From contig NW_020312258.1 of NCBI RefSeq assembly GCF_002999335.1, positions 434,001 to 498,000 on the forward strand: 64,000 nt of DNA, given 5' to 3'. The DNA comes from Cyclospora cayetanensis (Eukaryota > Apicomplexa > Conoidasida > Eucoccidiorida > Eimeriidae). Positions 53,535 to 64,000 of this stretch are shown here, in pieces (position 1 is the stretch's first letter; the number at the start of each line of letters is the position of its first letter). The position numbers and the translations under genes were made by a program. The notes under the pieces are model-generated. The model saw only the letters and a program-made list of their open reading frames with translations. It did no database searches and was not told the DNA's origin.

Positions 53535-54557
53535 TGCTGCTGTTGCTGCTGCTTCTGAGCGCTTGCAGCGCCTCTGCCGGTGCTGTGGAAGCGCTGCTGC
53601 CTCGGAAATCGCGGCAGCCGAGCAGCAAGCCACGTTCAAAGGACGCAACTCTCGTCGGCAGCAAGGCTGCAGCTGCGGCTCGCCCTCGTGGCAGCAGCAG
53701 CTAGAGAGGCAGCTCTCAAAGGAACGTGAGCCACCACGATCAAAGGCGAGCGTTTCCTGCGTCGTACTGCTGCTGCGGGGAGACGCCTGTGGGGGTGGGG
53801 ACCCTCCTTTTGCTGCGCTCAAGTTGCCTGGCAGCTTGCGGGTAGTTGAACCGCTGCGAATGCCGCTGCAGCAAGAGCACTTGATGGTGGGGGGGAAAAA
53901 AGAGTTTCGCGTTTGCAGCGTGGGCGAAAACAGCAGTCCCTGGTATGTGGGCAATAGTACTGCGAAGGGAGCTCTCTCTCGAGCGACACCCACCCCCGCG
54001 GGTATGTGTGATGGATGGCGTTGGACGGCTGCTGCGACCAGGCAAGCCTTGCGCGGAGGAACTGCCGAGAGGAAAGTCGCTAAAGGCAGTTTTTTTGTGA
54101 AAGGAGGCGAATTTGGAGGTGGAAGAGCCCAGGTGGCGCAAAGAAGACACTGCAGCTGTCGCGGCTGGTGCTGCTGCAGCGGTAGGGGGCCTCCTGTGCT
54201 GCAGTGGGGAACGAGGCTGCAGCGCACCAAGGCAGAGGGCTAGAGCTCTCTGCTTGAACAAAGGCGAAAGAAGTGGTGCTGCGAGTGGAAGAGGCAGAAA
54301 ATCGGAAGGCTGAAGGCTCTTGCTGCTGCGATGCGCCTGCGGGAGCTTGCGCTGCTGCTGCTGCTGCTATGGCCATAGCGGAGGGGGCCCTTGGTGGTTT
54401 GCTGCTGCTGCCTCGGTGCAGCCGCGGCTGCTGCTGCCCCTGCTGTTGCTGCAGCAGCGGCTGTACCTGCCGCCTCCACAAACATATGCTGCCGATGGAA
54501 CGTGCTGCGGTGTCATTTCGCAACTACCAAAATACCCATTTTCTTAATTTCCTCCCG

Positions 54558-54581
54558 AAGGGGCCCCTCGAGGGGCCCCTT
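54558..54581. repeat. Perfect 24-bp palindrome
   Basis: Half-site aaggggcccctc followed directly by its reverse complement, with no loop and an XhoI-like ctcgag centre. It is followed at 54582-54606 by further agggcccccct-type G/C blocks. Confidence 0.93.
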
Positions 54582-55804
54582 TAGGGCCCCCCTACGCTAG
54601 GGGGCCCCACCCCGCCTTCTATCAGAGCGAGCGAGGGGCACAGTGCAGCTAGCGGCGCGTCGGGAAAGGGTTTCGTCCGTCGCTGCTGCGGATAACACGC
54701 CTCCTCATACTGCTGCAATTGTAGCACGGCCACACGAGAAGGCACCAATGACGCAAGAAACGCTCTCCATCTCTCCCCGACCAGGGGATTCTCCCAGGAA
54801 TCCTTGCAGCTGAGAAGCCGCCGCGAATTGTGGGGTGTCAGAGCCATCACGGGGCGGCTTTTCTCGCTGAACTGAGTTGCGCATCCACACGATCCGTAGA
54901 ACCGCTTCTCGTAATTCTTCCGATATTGGGAACTCGCCTTTACATGGGAGCTTCCCCCCAAAGACTGAGCTCTCTTGCCCTGTCGACGCTTCTTTGGCGT
55001 TGATGTTTTCGCGTGCTACGCGAAACAGCGGGCAGGACCGCCGCATAAAACTGTAAATCGCAGTAGAAGGGCTGATAGAACTGCTTCCTCTAGGCGGCTC
55101 TTGCGGAGCTTCATTCGCGCGTGGCTCCCTGTCTGTCACACCGAGAGTGCGCGACAGAGAAGAAAGCAAGGCAGACACACGTAGACAAAGAGCGCCTACA
55201 TGAGGGCAAGCGCAGAGCGAAGTTGTGTGGAAAGGGAGGGGGGAGGGAGGCTCAGCTACATTCAAACACTGTCTGCTACACTACTCATACTCCACTGTGC
55301 AACAGTGGAGAATCAATCATTTGGTCTGAGTGTTCGCGCATTCTGCACCTTGCTGAATTATAGTTAACTCGCTAAAACAAAGCGCACATCTAGAGTCCTT
55401 GCGAGCGAAGTGCAGAGTACAACTAGCTCTGAAAATGGTGGAAGTCTTGGGAGACTGCAGCTACGCGCACCCTGGCAGTTGGTCTCCCCCGAGTCGGATG
55501 TCTTAGGAGGGCTGCTGTGGGAAGGCGCAAGTGCCTCTGGAATACACTCCCTAACTTTCCATTTTAGTTTGCATCGAGTATTTTATGGTAATTGGCTCCC
55601 GACGGATGAGACCCTTCATGAAGCGGTGCAGAAGACCTTCAAGCTCCAGCCTTCATAGGAGGACAGTTGACGCACTCTCTGAACGTCGTGATGCTAGAAG
55701 CATTGCGGAGCTGGGTGCGGCAGTGATTCGCGTACGCAGCAAGCAAGCGGCTACTGCAATTGCAACACACTTAACAGGGGCATTGGATTAACGGAGCATA
55801 AGGT

Positions 55805-56159
55805 CGTGTCACGTGCTGCTATAATTGAGGTTATTATGTTGCGATCATCTCAGCCACATTGCTTGTTTAAAAAGATTTGTCTCCCTAGGCAAAGGGCATG
55901 ATAAGCTCTGTCCGTTGAAGATCTCCGTAGCGCGACACGTGGAAATCCAGACCCTAGCAAAACTTCATAGAAGGCTAATGAGCGTGTGTGACGTGCTGCT
56001 ACCATTGAGGCTATTATGTTGCGATCATCTCAGCCACATTGCTTGTTTAATAAGATTTGTCTCCCTAGGCAAAGGGTATGGTAAGTCCGGTTGAAGATCT
56101 CCGTAGCGCGACACGTGGAAATCCAGACCCTAGCAAAACTTCATAGAAAGCCAATGAGC
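55805..56159. repeat. Tandem duplication, about 178 bp, two copies
   Basis: Copy 1 (55805-55982) and copy 2 (55983-56159) share gttgcgatcatctcagccac, gatttgtctccctaggcaaa and gatctccgtagcgcgacacg in the same order. By eye they differ at roughly ten positions plus one short deletion in copy 2. They are non-repetitive in themselves and lie in the AT-richer, gene-poor stretch. Confidence 0.92.
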
Positions 56160-58247
56160 AGAATCAAGAAAACTCGCGTCCTCCCGTGCGACGGCCCCTT
56201 AAAATGCCGATTTAATGTGGAGAAAGGCGACTGTATAACTCGTTGCTGCACCCTCGTTGCACCCCTGCACAGCATCTACTGCAAATCCACGCAACAGTGG
56301 GTCTTGTTGCATAGCACTAACAGTTCTATGCAATTATCGAGGTTTGCGAAAAGACAAAACAGTAGGTCAATTCTCTAGTGCTCCTTAGCAAGATTTACCT
56401 AGAAAATGTTGACTCATGAGGTTGAAGTGTTCCTTCATTTTACAGCACGTGTAGTGGTTCCGAGCTGTTTCAGCACGTTGCTTAGTCCTCTAGGGTTTGA
56501 CTGGAGGGAGGGACGCTCTCAGTGAAAATTTCATCGCAAAAAAGGAAATTGGCTGTCATGTGACCAAGGAGCTTGCGGGCATTGGCCGCTACCTTTGACA
56601 ATGTTGTTGCCCGTAAAAGGCTGAGAGGGGTCTGTGCGGCATTGGAGAGGTCTCTTAAAGTGCATTTTGTTCATCGCCATGCGGGGGATTTACACGTCTC
56701 ACGAGCCTCGCGGGTAGACACAACACCAGAGTGAGCGCAAGCACGCCAACCCGCTGCCCACCCTAGAAAAATTCAATCAGCCTATAAACCAGTGTCTATG
56801 AATTTTACAGTAAGCTCTGAAAAATCAGCAACAAAATTACTCGGCGACACGAAAATATTGAAGTAAAATTAATGCAAACAATGGCGCTTTTCGCTGCAGC
56901 CTGTCGAATCACCTCGAATAGTACGCTGTACTACATATCGTAGATACTTATTATATCAGCGTGTGTGTATGCATACTAATAGAGCACTTCCTTCTGAAAC
57001 ATTGATGCGGCAAACTGATTCAATGCGCATTTTCAGATATTCTAGCTTCGTTTAAAACAATATAGATGCGCCTGAGTATTGGATAAGGCGAGACTAGCGG
57101 TGGAATGCTCGTCGAATTTGGAATCAGGAGCTTCTTGCTCTTCGCCACCGTGATGACAGAAATTTGCGGGGACAGCATTGTTTGTTCAAAGTTGTGGGCG
57201 TTGAGAATCATCGGGCAAGATCGGACAAATACAGGTGAATGTAGCGGACAACCCTGTCTAGCGGAAGAGACGCATTTGCCAGCTCTTCCAGGTGTAAAAT
57301 AACGTCTCGCATAGACACGGAAAGGCTCTCAATCGGGATGAAGCGAGCCGCGTGTTCTCAGGGTGCATACGTAGTTAAGTAGAAGTTCCTCTTCAAGAAA
57401 CACAGAGCATACACCAGGGGGGGCTGGCACTGGAGAGATGAACGGATGCGTCCTAGCCTTATACAAGCGGTGCGAACTTGAACGGCGCATGCATGTATGA
57501 GGAAGGACCAAAATGGTGGAAAGTTGGCTCCGAGACTTCCCAATAAACCGTGCATTACACGCATTCACACGAATAAACTTACATTCATGCACGTACATAC
57601 ACACAAAACACATAGGACCCCATAACCAGCTTGAGCTCCGTATAGGACCCAAGCATGATGGAAAGCACGCAAGTCTTTCTCTACTCCACAGGCTCGCGTT
57701 GTTCATATAAATACCTCGCTTTGTTGCTTCATTGTCTGAGCACGTTCGGGTGTCTATACGCGCGTCTGGTGCATGTATGTCGACTGGTATTTGTTGCTTG
57801 GCTAAAAGCCCGGCCAGGCTCTTCTTTTGCGTGTGCTACTTGTCGTCGCCATCATGGATATGTTTCGGCCCTAGCGGTCTCATCCTGGGTGCCTCGTGAG
57901 GCATACAAAGCGGGGGAATGGGATGCAGCTATCGTAATAGCCAGCAAATTGAATTTTCTTCGTGGCTCCTCTTGATGGTGCATCCAAGGTACTGTGCGCT
58001 CCTCGCTACTAATGACGCCCGTTTCCTTTCTACACTCCATAAACGTATGTCCACCTAGTTGTTTGTACGACGTCCGTGTTATCGGCACCCGTACACGGGC
58101 TTATGCAGTCCCTGAGTCTGAACCTGAGGATAGCTATCTTCCTGTGTAGCTGCAAAAAGGGTGTTGCGCTCAAATATGCGTCCTCCATGTTACGCGTATC
58201 CACAAATGGGTTCGCGCATACACCTATGGAGAGATGTAGTGTAAATG

Positions 58248-58280
58248 TGTAAATATGGACAGAGGTGTCCATATTTTACA
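58248..58280. repeat. Hairpin with 11-bp perfect stem
   Basis: aaatatggaca (58251-58261), loop gagg, tgtccatattt (58266-58276). Pairing extends by three more bases on each side with a single bulged t. It is not followed by a T-run on either strand that would mark a terminator. Confidence 0.8.
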
Positions 58281-58958
58281 ATGCCGGCTTACGCATGAAA
58301 CACATGGCGGCACGTCTACCTATGTGTGTGTCTGCCGCTTCATATACATAGAGCAGTCCACGAAATTGAAAATGCTGCATTGATATGCACAAAAGTATGC
58401 CGATAGTCAGTGAAGGCGCCAACGAAGAACCAGCTTCATAAATAGCCGTTCCGTCTCTGGCCTCCAATGTGCAGGATTATTAGCTGCCTGCCTTTACTAC
58501 CCAGCATTCCCATCATCGCGTTGCTGCTGCCACACCTGCTTGGACTGCTGCTGCTGCTTTTGCCGCTGCTTTCGCTGCTGTCGCCATGGTGTGAAAGCTT
58601 TGCAAGAAATGATTTGTTCATGCGCGGCGCGGGTGATGAGCTCCTACTGCCACATCGAACTGCTCAGTCAGACTCGTATCGCTGCAAAGCGTGCAGCTAC
58701 TAGTAGTACCACTACTGTTGGCGTCGGTCTCAGCAGTATTCGGTGCTGCTGCTGTCTGATTCGTTCGCTCGACTGCTGCTGCCGCTACTGCTTTTGCTGT
58801 AACTACTGCTTTTGCTGCTACTACTGCACCTGCACCTGCACCTGCTCCTGTTGCTGCCAGGGTTACTTCCAGTGCCATATGTAGCCGAATGTGCAGCACG
58901 TGACAAAACGATCTCATCCCTGTATGTGCTGCTGTCTCGTCGAAATGCAGCCGCTGCT

Positions 58959-61025
58959 TCACTCTCCTAGCTGCGTGCCGTCCGTGACACCTGAAGCGGC
59001 GGGTGAGGGGTCGCTAGAAACCTCCAGCCGAAGCATTTCAGGAGGGAGAGTCGTGTTCCTTGCACTGTCCGATCCATCTTGAGATTCCCCGGAGGCAGCG
59101 CTCGCTTCTCCTGCAGGAGGCTCTACCGCCTTCGCATGCATTCGCCAGCCGCAAAGCACCGCGTCTTTACGCAGCAAAAACAGCGCCTTTTCTCCCATGG
59201 CAAAGGCCTGCAAGGCCATCCACAAACACCGCAGTGCATCGCCAACCCCTCGAGCTTTCCTTTCTGCCGCCAGCTCCTGCAGTAACACCATCTGCTGCTC
59301 CCGCCGCTGCACTGCCCCTGTGTCTGCCGACTGCTGCTGCATCTGCTGCTGCTGTTGGGAAGCGTGAGCACACACTGTCAATACAGCAGCAGCTGCGGAG
59401 GACGCGGCTGCAGTCTCCGCGAGCAGCCAGCGGCATGCATGCTGCAACGCACTGCCAAGAGTGGCGAGAGTAGCCTTTGGAGGGATCGTGGTATTGTAAG
59501 CGTTATGCCCAGGCAGATGCTGATGGGCAGCATCACCAGCAGCAAGATCAGCTGCCGGAGCTGCTGCGAGGTGTGGTTCTGCTGCAGTACTTTTAGGGTG
59601 GTCCTGGTGGAAGCGGGGAAGCTGCTGCCTACTTGCATCGAGCGCTGACTCCTCAGCAGCAAGTTGCTGCTGTAACAACCGCAGCACGTCTGCAGCCTGC
59701 AACGGCTGTCGCTGCTGCGGCTGCTGTTGTTGTTGCGAGTGCTGCTGCGGCTGCTGTTGTTGTTGCGAGTGCTGCTGCGGCTGCTGTTGTTGTTGCGAGT
59801 GCTGCTGCGGCTGCTGTTGTTGTTGCGAGTGCTGCTGCGGACCGCTATCAGCAACTTGCGCAGGCTGAAGCGGCTGCAAATCGCGAACTCCCTCTTGATG
59901 GAGCTCCTGAACGTCCGCCTGCTGCATCGTCTCCTGCTGCATCGTCTCCTGCTGTTGTTGCTCTTCTCCCGCCTGCGATTCTTCTGCCTGCTGCTCCTGC
60001 TGTCGCTGCCCTGGCTGTTGCTGCCCCTCCTCCTGCAGTGTTTGTTGTTGTTGCACATCTTCCTGCTGCTGCTTTTGCTCCTGTGGCTCCTGCTGCTGTG
60101 GCTCCTGCTGCTCCTGCTGCTCCTCTTGTCGCTGCCCTTGCTGCTTCTGCTGCAGCTGCTGTGAGCTCCCCCCTCTGGCCGCTACTTCATCCTGCTTGCC
60201 AGCACTTTTGGGGTCGATTGGCAGAGCTGCTTCCTGCTCGATTGCCTCTTGCAACTTCGATTTCGGCTCCTCCTCCTGTGCTGCAGTTATGCGGCCTTTC
60301 AGCCTTACACGCAGCTGCTGCAGTAAAGCAGCTTCTGTGGCCCCCAAACATCGCACACGCGAGGAAGCAGTGCACACAGCTATCGCCACAAGTCGCTAGA
60401 TGGTTACAACACCTACAGCAGCAGTGATGTTGCAGCAGCAACATACTCCGCGGCAGTATTTATGTTGTAAGAACAACAAAATTAGCAGCAGTACTTATGC
60501 TGCAAGAACAACAAAATTAGCAGCAGTATTTATGTTGCAAGAACCACGAAATGAGCAGCAGTACTTATGCTGCAAGAACCACGAAATCAGCAGCAGTATT
60601 TGTGTTGCAAGAACCACGAAATGAGCAGCAGTATTTATGTTGCAAGAACCACGAAATGAGCAGCAGTATTTATGTTGCAAGAACCACGAAATGAGCAGCA
60701 GTATTTATGTTGCAAGAACAACAAAATCAGCAGCAGTATTTATGCTGCAAGAACAACAAAATTAGCAGCAGTATTTATGTCGCAAGAACAACAAAATCAG
60801 CAGCAGCGGCAGCACACCTCCATTGGCAAGACCGCTGTTCGTTGCATACTGCAGCAGCAGGTCGTCTAGCATAAGAAGCTGCTGCAAGCGAGTTTGGTGG
60901 GAAGCTTCAGGTGTCTCCTCGCGAGCAGATGCTCTCTGCTGCTGAGGCGTGTTGAGGCTTGCCGCAGCCGCTGCAGCCGCAACATCGCTGCCGCTTGCGC
61001 TGCCCCAAGCACCTAGCCTGTAGCG

Positions 61026-61073
<48 letters not shown>

Positions 61074-63875
61074 CCAAGCAGCAGCATCTCTCTCTCCTCC
61101 TTCCGTCTCTAGCAGTGTGCAACCCGTGGAAGAAGCGCAGACAAAGGCGAGCCGCAAGGCGTTCTTGTGCTGCTAGCGTTGCTGCCTGCGGTGTTGCTGC
61201 CCTTCCTTCTCCGCTTGTTGCCAACTTACCAACGCAACTGCAGAACGGATTTGAATACTTGCCACAGCAGTTGCTTTGCATAGTCCTGCAATTCAGGATC
61301 TTTTAGCACCTGCAGCAGCAAACGGCACATGCATGAACACGACGCCTCCTGAGATAACGCGTGAACGCTAGGCTTCCGGGTTGGCACTTGATTGGAGGCT
61401 TTCATTTGGAAAAAGACACGCGTCGAGAGACAGCAGCAGCAGCGCATGCACACTACCTGCATGACGAGATCTTTTGACAAGGTGCTGGTGGCTTCCATTT
61501 GCAAGACGTCCCATGCAGATCGCGCGAGCTGAGACAAGACAGCATGCTGGCCTCAAAACGCACATGGTCTTCACCTCGTCAAAACCAGAGACGGAGGGTT
61601 GTTGTTGGAGGCAGCACACGAGACTCCTTGCGAGAGGAGCAAAGGGGGGAAGAGAGGGAGGAAAGGGAAGAATGTGAAAAGGCTGATGCTGCAAGCATTC
61701 GGCTGCGGGGATTTCGCGCTTTGCAGCGAGGAGGACAGACACTTGCCAGCTTGCGCGACAGCTGGCAAGTGCTCCACCCTTTTCCCCACACCCGCTAATG
61801 CGACATCCAGCGAAATACAGAAGTGCACAGCAGCACTCTTGAGGTTGGACTTCTCAGAAAATGAGCAGAAGCATGAACGGCAACCTGTTCTACACGGCGG
61901 CAGCACACGAAACTCCTGGCGAGAGGAGGAAAGAAAGAGAGAGATAGACAGAGAGAGAGATAGACAGAGAGAGAGATATAGACAGAGATAGATAGACAGA
62001 GAGAGAGATATATAGACAGAGAGAGAGATAGACAGAGAGATAGATAGACAGAGAGATAGACAGAGAGAGAAATAGAGAGAGACATAGACAGGGAGATAGA
62101 TAGACAGAGAGATAGAGAGAGACAGAGAGAGAGATAGACAGAAAGAGAGATAGACAGAGAGAGAGATAGACAGAGAGAGATATATAGACAGAGAGAGAGA
62201 TAGACAGAGAGAGAGATAGACGGAAAGAGAGATAGACAGAGAGATAGACAGAGAGAGATAGACAGAGAGAGATAGACAGAGAGAAATAGACAGAGAGATA
62301 TAGACAGATAGAAAGATATAGACACAGAGAGAGAGATAGACAGAGAGAGAGAGATAGACAGAGAGAGAGAGACATACAGATACAGACAGACAGACATACA
62401 GACACAGAGAGACAGAGTGAGGGGTTACGACAAAGAGACTGAGGCGAACTTACGGCAAGGCAGAAAGCGTCGTACACCCAGGAACTGTTGAATATTTCGT
62501 TCACTCTGCAGGTAGCCGCAAGCAAGAAGTCCCCTTAGAGGCAATTGGAGAACTTTGCGTCCTGACACGAAAGGCTTTCCCCCAGAGCCAGCAGCATCCT
62601 CGCGCGTATGCCTCCTGTTCTCTTGAAGCAACAGCAAGCTTGCACATCGCTAGGTGTGAAGGAAACACAAAACAGCTTACACAAAGCTGCGAGCCGCAGC
62701 AGCGACATCAGGACGACTCAAGATCTCTGCCACCCACCAACCAGCGGAGTCTTTTGCTGCTGGCCTGTGTAGAATGACATGTCCAAAGAAATAGTCGCCA
62801 ACACGCATGCAAAAAACGATGCATGCAAAACATACACACAAAACACACAAATAACACAAAACACACAAAACACACAAATAACACAAAACACCCAAATAAC
62901 GCAAAACACACAAAACACACAAATCACGCAAAACACACAAAACACACAAATCACACAAAACGCATAAAACGCATTAAACACACAAAACGCATAAAACACA
63001 CAAAACGCATAAAACACACAAAACACACAAAACACACAAATCACACAAATCACACAAAACACACAAAACACACAAAACATACACTTTAGGCTATGAGTAT
63101 TCAATAGAATCCACAATTTTGGCACTGCGGCGCCTACGCAAGGGAGGCCTCCTGTCCGTTAACCCTCTGTGGTAACATGACGTGAAGGGCGAATTAGAGA
63201 CGGAAGGGCAAGAAGCTGCAGGGAAGTCTAAGAAGGGAGTTCTACACGCCTCTTTGAGTGCTCGTTGCGGCCTTAAGAGCAGATGCCACAGCAGCGACAG
63301 AAACAGCAGCAACAGAGGAGAAGCCTCACAGGTAGATAGCGTAGACAAGGAGGTCAGAAATGCTCTTTTGAGCAGCCGGGTTGGTTGAAAGGTAGCTACA
63401 GGCACACGCGGCAGGCAAAAAACAGCAACGGCAACTGCAGAGTCAAAGACGCCACAGAGATAAACACGCCCTCATTCAACAGTGTAGAGAGGGGCGAATG
63501 CTGCACAAGAGAGCAGGCTGCCTAGAGGCACCCAGTAAAAGGCAAATCATGGGGAGAATGTGGTGGAGAGGAAGCAAATAGCGGAAGATGACAGGCAGCA
63601 CAGAAAGAGCAGCGAAGGCAAACAACGGAAGAAGCGCAGAAAGCCTCTTGTCCAAGAGCTAGACAAAAAAGCTGATGGGAAGCTATCCGGAGGCGACATC
63701 GAAGCAGACAAGACGAATAAGCAAGAAGAGACGCATACTCCAGAAGCTGCATGGCTAAGGCGTAGAGGGACTTATGCAACGCCTCTGTCTGCAACAAGCC
63801 TCCAAGAGCAACAGCAAGTGACTCTCTGTTGTCTTCCAGGAACGTCAGCAGCCAACGCCCTGCTTGTTGTTGTAG
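58959..63875 (-). CDS. Helical-repeat protein with Gln-rich last exon
   Basis: Five short exons fit one another in phase: 63875-63739 (acceptor ttttcttcgcag), 62764-62681, 62505-62454, 61528-61457, 61309-61230. Joined, they give about 117 residues of regular helices with a recurring D/P-x-[LV]...A..LL..V/IL pattern: ESLAVALGGLLQTEALHKSL; DSAGWWVAEILSRPDVAAAA; VLKDPELQDYAKQLLWQVFK. The last exon (from about 60389 or a little lower to 58959, about 475 codons, no ATG at its start) is Gln-rich with four 10-residue copies of QQHSQQQQQP. It ends with a helical part (VGDALRCLWMALQAFAMGEK). The join from 61230 (phase 2) to the last exon is not settled. The 5' end lies at or beyond the right edge of the window. 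The family is not recognised; the pattern resembles ARM/HEAT-type scaffolds. Confidence 0.6.
59711..59840. repeat. 30-bp coding tandem repeat, four copies
   Basis: Four exact units at 59711-59830, with a partial fifth to 59840. Sense-strand translation is QQHSQQQQQP per unit. The exact identity points to recent expansion. Confidence 0.95.
60452..60800. repeat. 35-bp tandem repeat, ten copies
   Basis: The unit contains gcagcagtatttatgttgca and gaaccacgaaat, with a/c and t/g variants alternating between copies. It is not a multiple of three and lies in the intron upstream of the Gln-rich last exon. Variant order shows blockwise duplication. Confidence 0.94.
61025..61073. repeat. (CA)n microsatellite
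   Basis: About 24 uninterrupted CA units, intronic between exon 61309-61230 and the last exon of the helical-repeat gene. Confidence 0.95.
61925..62415. repeat. GAGAGATAGACA array
   Basis: About 490 bp of near-pure purine with gagagatagacaga units, in the intron between exons 62505-62454 and 61528-61457. On the sense strand it is a pyrimidine array. Confidence 0.93.
62820..63085. repeat. AACACACAAATCAC array
   Basis: About 265 bp of 5-10-bp units (cacaaaa, cacaaat, gcataaaa) in the intron between exons 63875-63739 and 62764-62681. Almost no G on the + strand, apart from gcataaaa variants. Confidence 0.92.
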
Positions 63876-64000
63876 CTGCGAAGAAAAAAAACTCAAAAAA
63901 AGGCAGACACGCCGTAGAAAGGAGGCTTGCGGCCCACAGAAAAGCAATGTACCGAGTGTACATACACCTCAGCGTCTGCAGAGGCAGCAGACGCAGGCCA

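Larger units (their letters stand above)
53497..58958. other. Gene-poor region with a change of composition
   Basis: 53.5-54.5 kb is CTG-rich and open in several frames; 5' exons of the Ala-rich gene may lie here. A minus-strand frame at 54705-55265 reads like protein (ISEELREAVLRIVWMRNSVQ) but begins without an ATG and has no recognisable domain; it may be an exon. From about 55.3 to 58.4 kb CAG tracts almost vanish, AT content rises and no frame exceeds about 100 codons. This part holds the tandem duplication and a hairpin. At 58.5-58.95 kb CTG tracts return, with open frames on both strands that I cannot choose between. Confidence 0.4.

Noticed and set aside
55805..56159. Long terminal repeat of a retroelement
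   Set aside because: The two copies are directly adjacent with no internal sequence, no TG...CA ends and no reverse-transcriptase frame nearby.

Overview
The window looks like nuclear DNA of a coccidian apicomplexan, most probably Eimeria. This rests on three observations. CAG/CTG (AGC) trinucleotide tracts run through coding exons on both strands and are read as poly-Gln, poly-Ala, poly-Ser or poly-Leu depending on frame. Genes are split by many short GT-AG introns whose phases match. Introns and spacers carry dense microsatellites (CA, TA, CAGATACACA-like, CT-rich, AAC-rich). The species is an inference; no rRNA or marker gene is present.

Layout, left to right. 1-3.3 kb: microsatellite-rich, no confident gene. 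3.3-6.06 kb (+): the 3' part of a RAP-domain protein. 6.7-7.6 kb (-): the last exon of a Cys-rich, single C2H2 finger, Gln-rich protein. 9.3-12.0 kb (+): a RsfS/Iojap ribosome-silencing factor with a very long N-terminal extension. 12.4-13.45 kb: two identical, convergent tRNA-Arg(ACG) genes with a broken third copy between them. 13.9-15.9 kb (+): a TraB/PrgY-like protein. 16.6-22.8 kb (-): three tandem LamG-like (ConA-fold) domains. 23.5-34.3 kb (-): a signal peptide, Cys-rich GCC2/GCC3-type modules and many membrane segments, like an apicomplexan CRMP. These last two blocks might be one gene. 35.4-36.8 kb (-): pyridoxal kinase. 37.4-41 kb (+): a 1,063-codon exon of a helical-repeat, probably organellar protein. 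41.3-43.7 kb (-): a two-exon Gln-rich protein. 47.1-50.7 kb (-): a seven-exon WRAP53/TCAB1-like WD40 protein whose exon phases all fit. 51.1-53.5 kb (-): an Ala-rich protein. 53.5-58.9 kb: gene-poor, with a tandem duplication. 59.0-63.9 kb (-): a helical-repeat protein with a Gln-rich last exon, probably continuing past the right edge.

There is no operon-like organisation. Several genes (RAP protein, RsfS, the 1,063-codon helical-repeat protein, perhaps TraB) belong to families that work in mitochondria or plastids, but nothing shows that they are co-regulated. Pyridoxal kinase and the helical-repeat gene are divergent and share a 591-bp spacer. Exon coordinates come from reading GT/AG sites and checking phase. 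Where I could not close a model I give the span and list the exons I trust.
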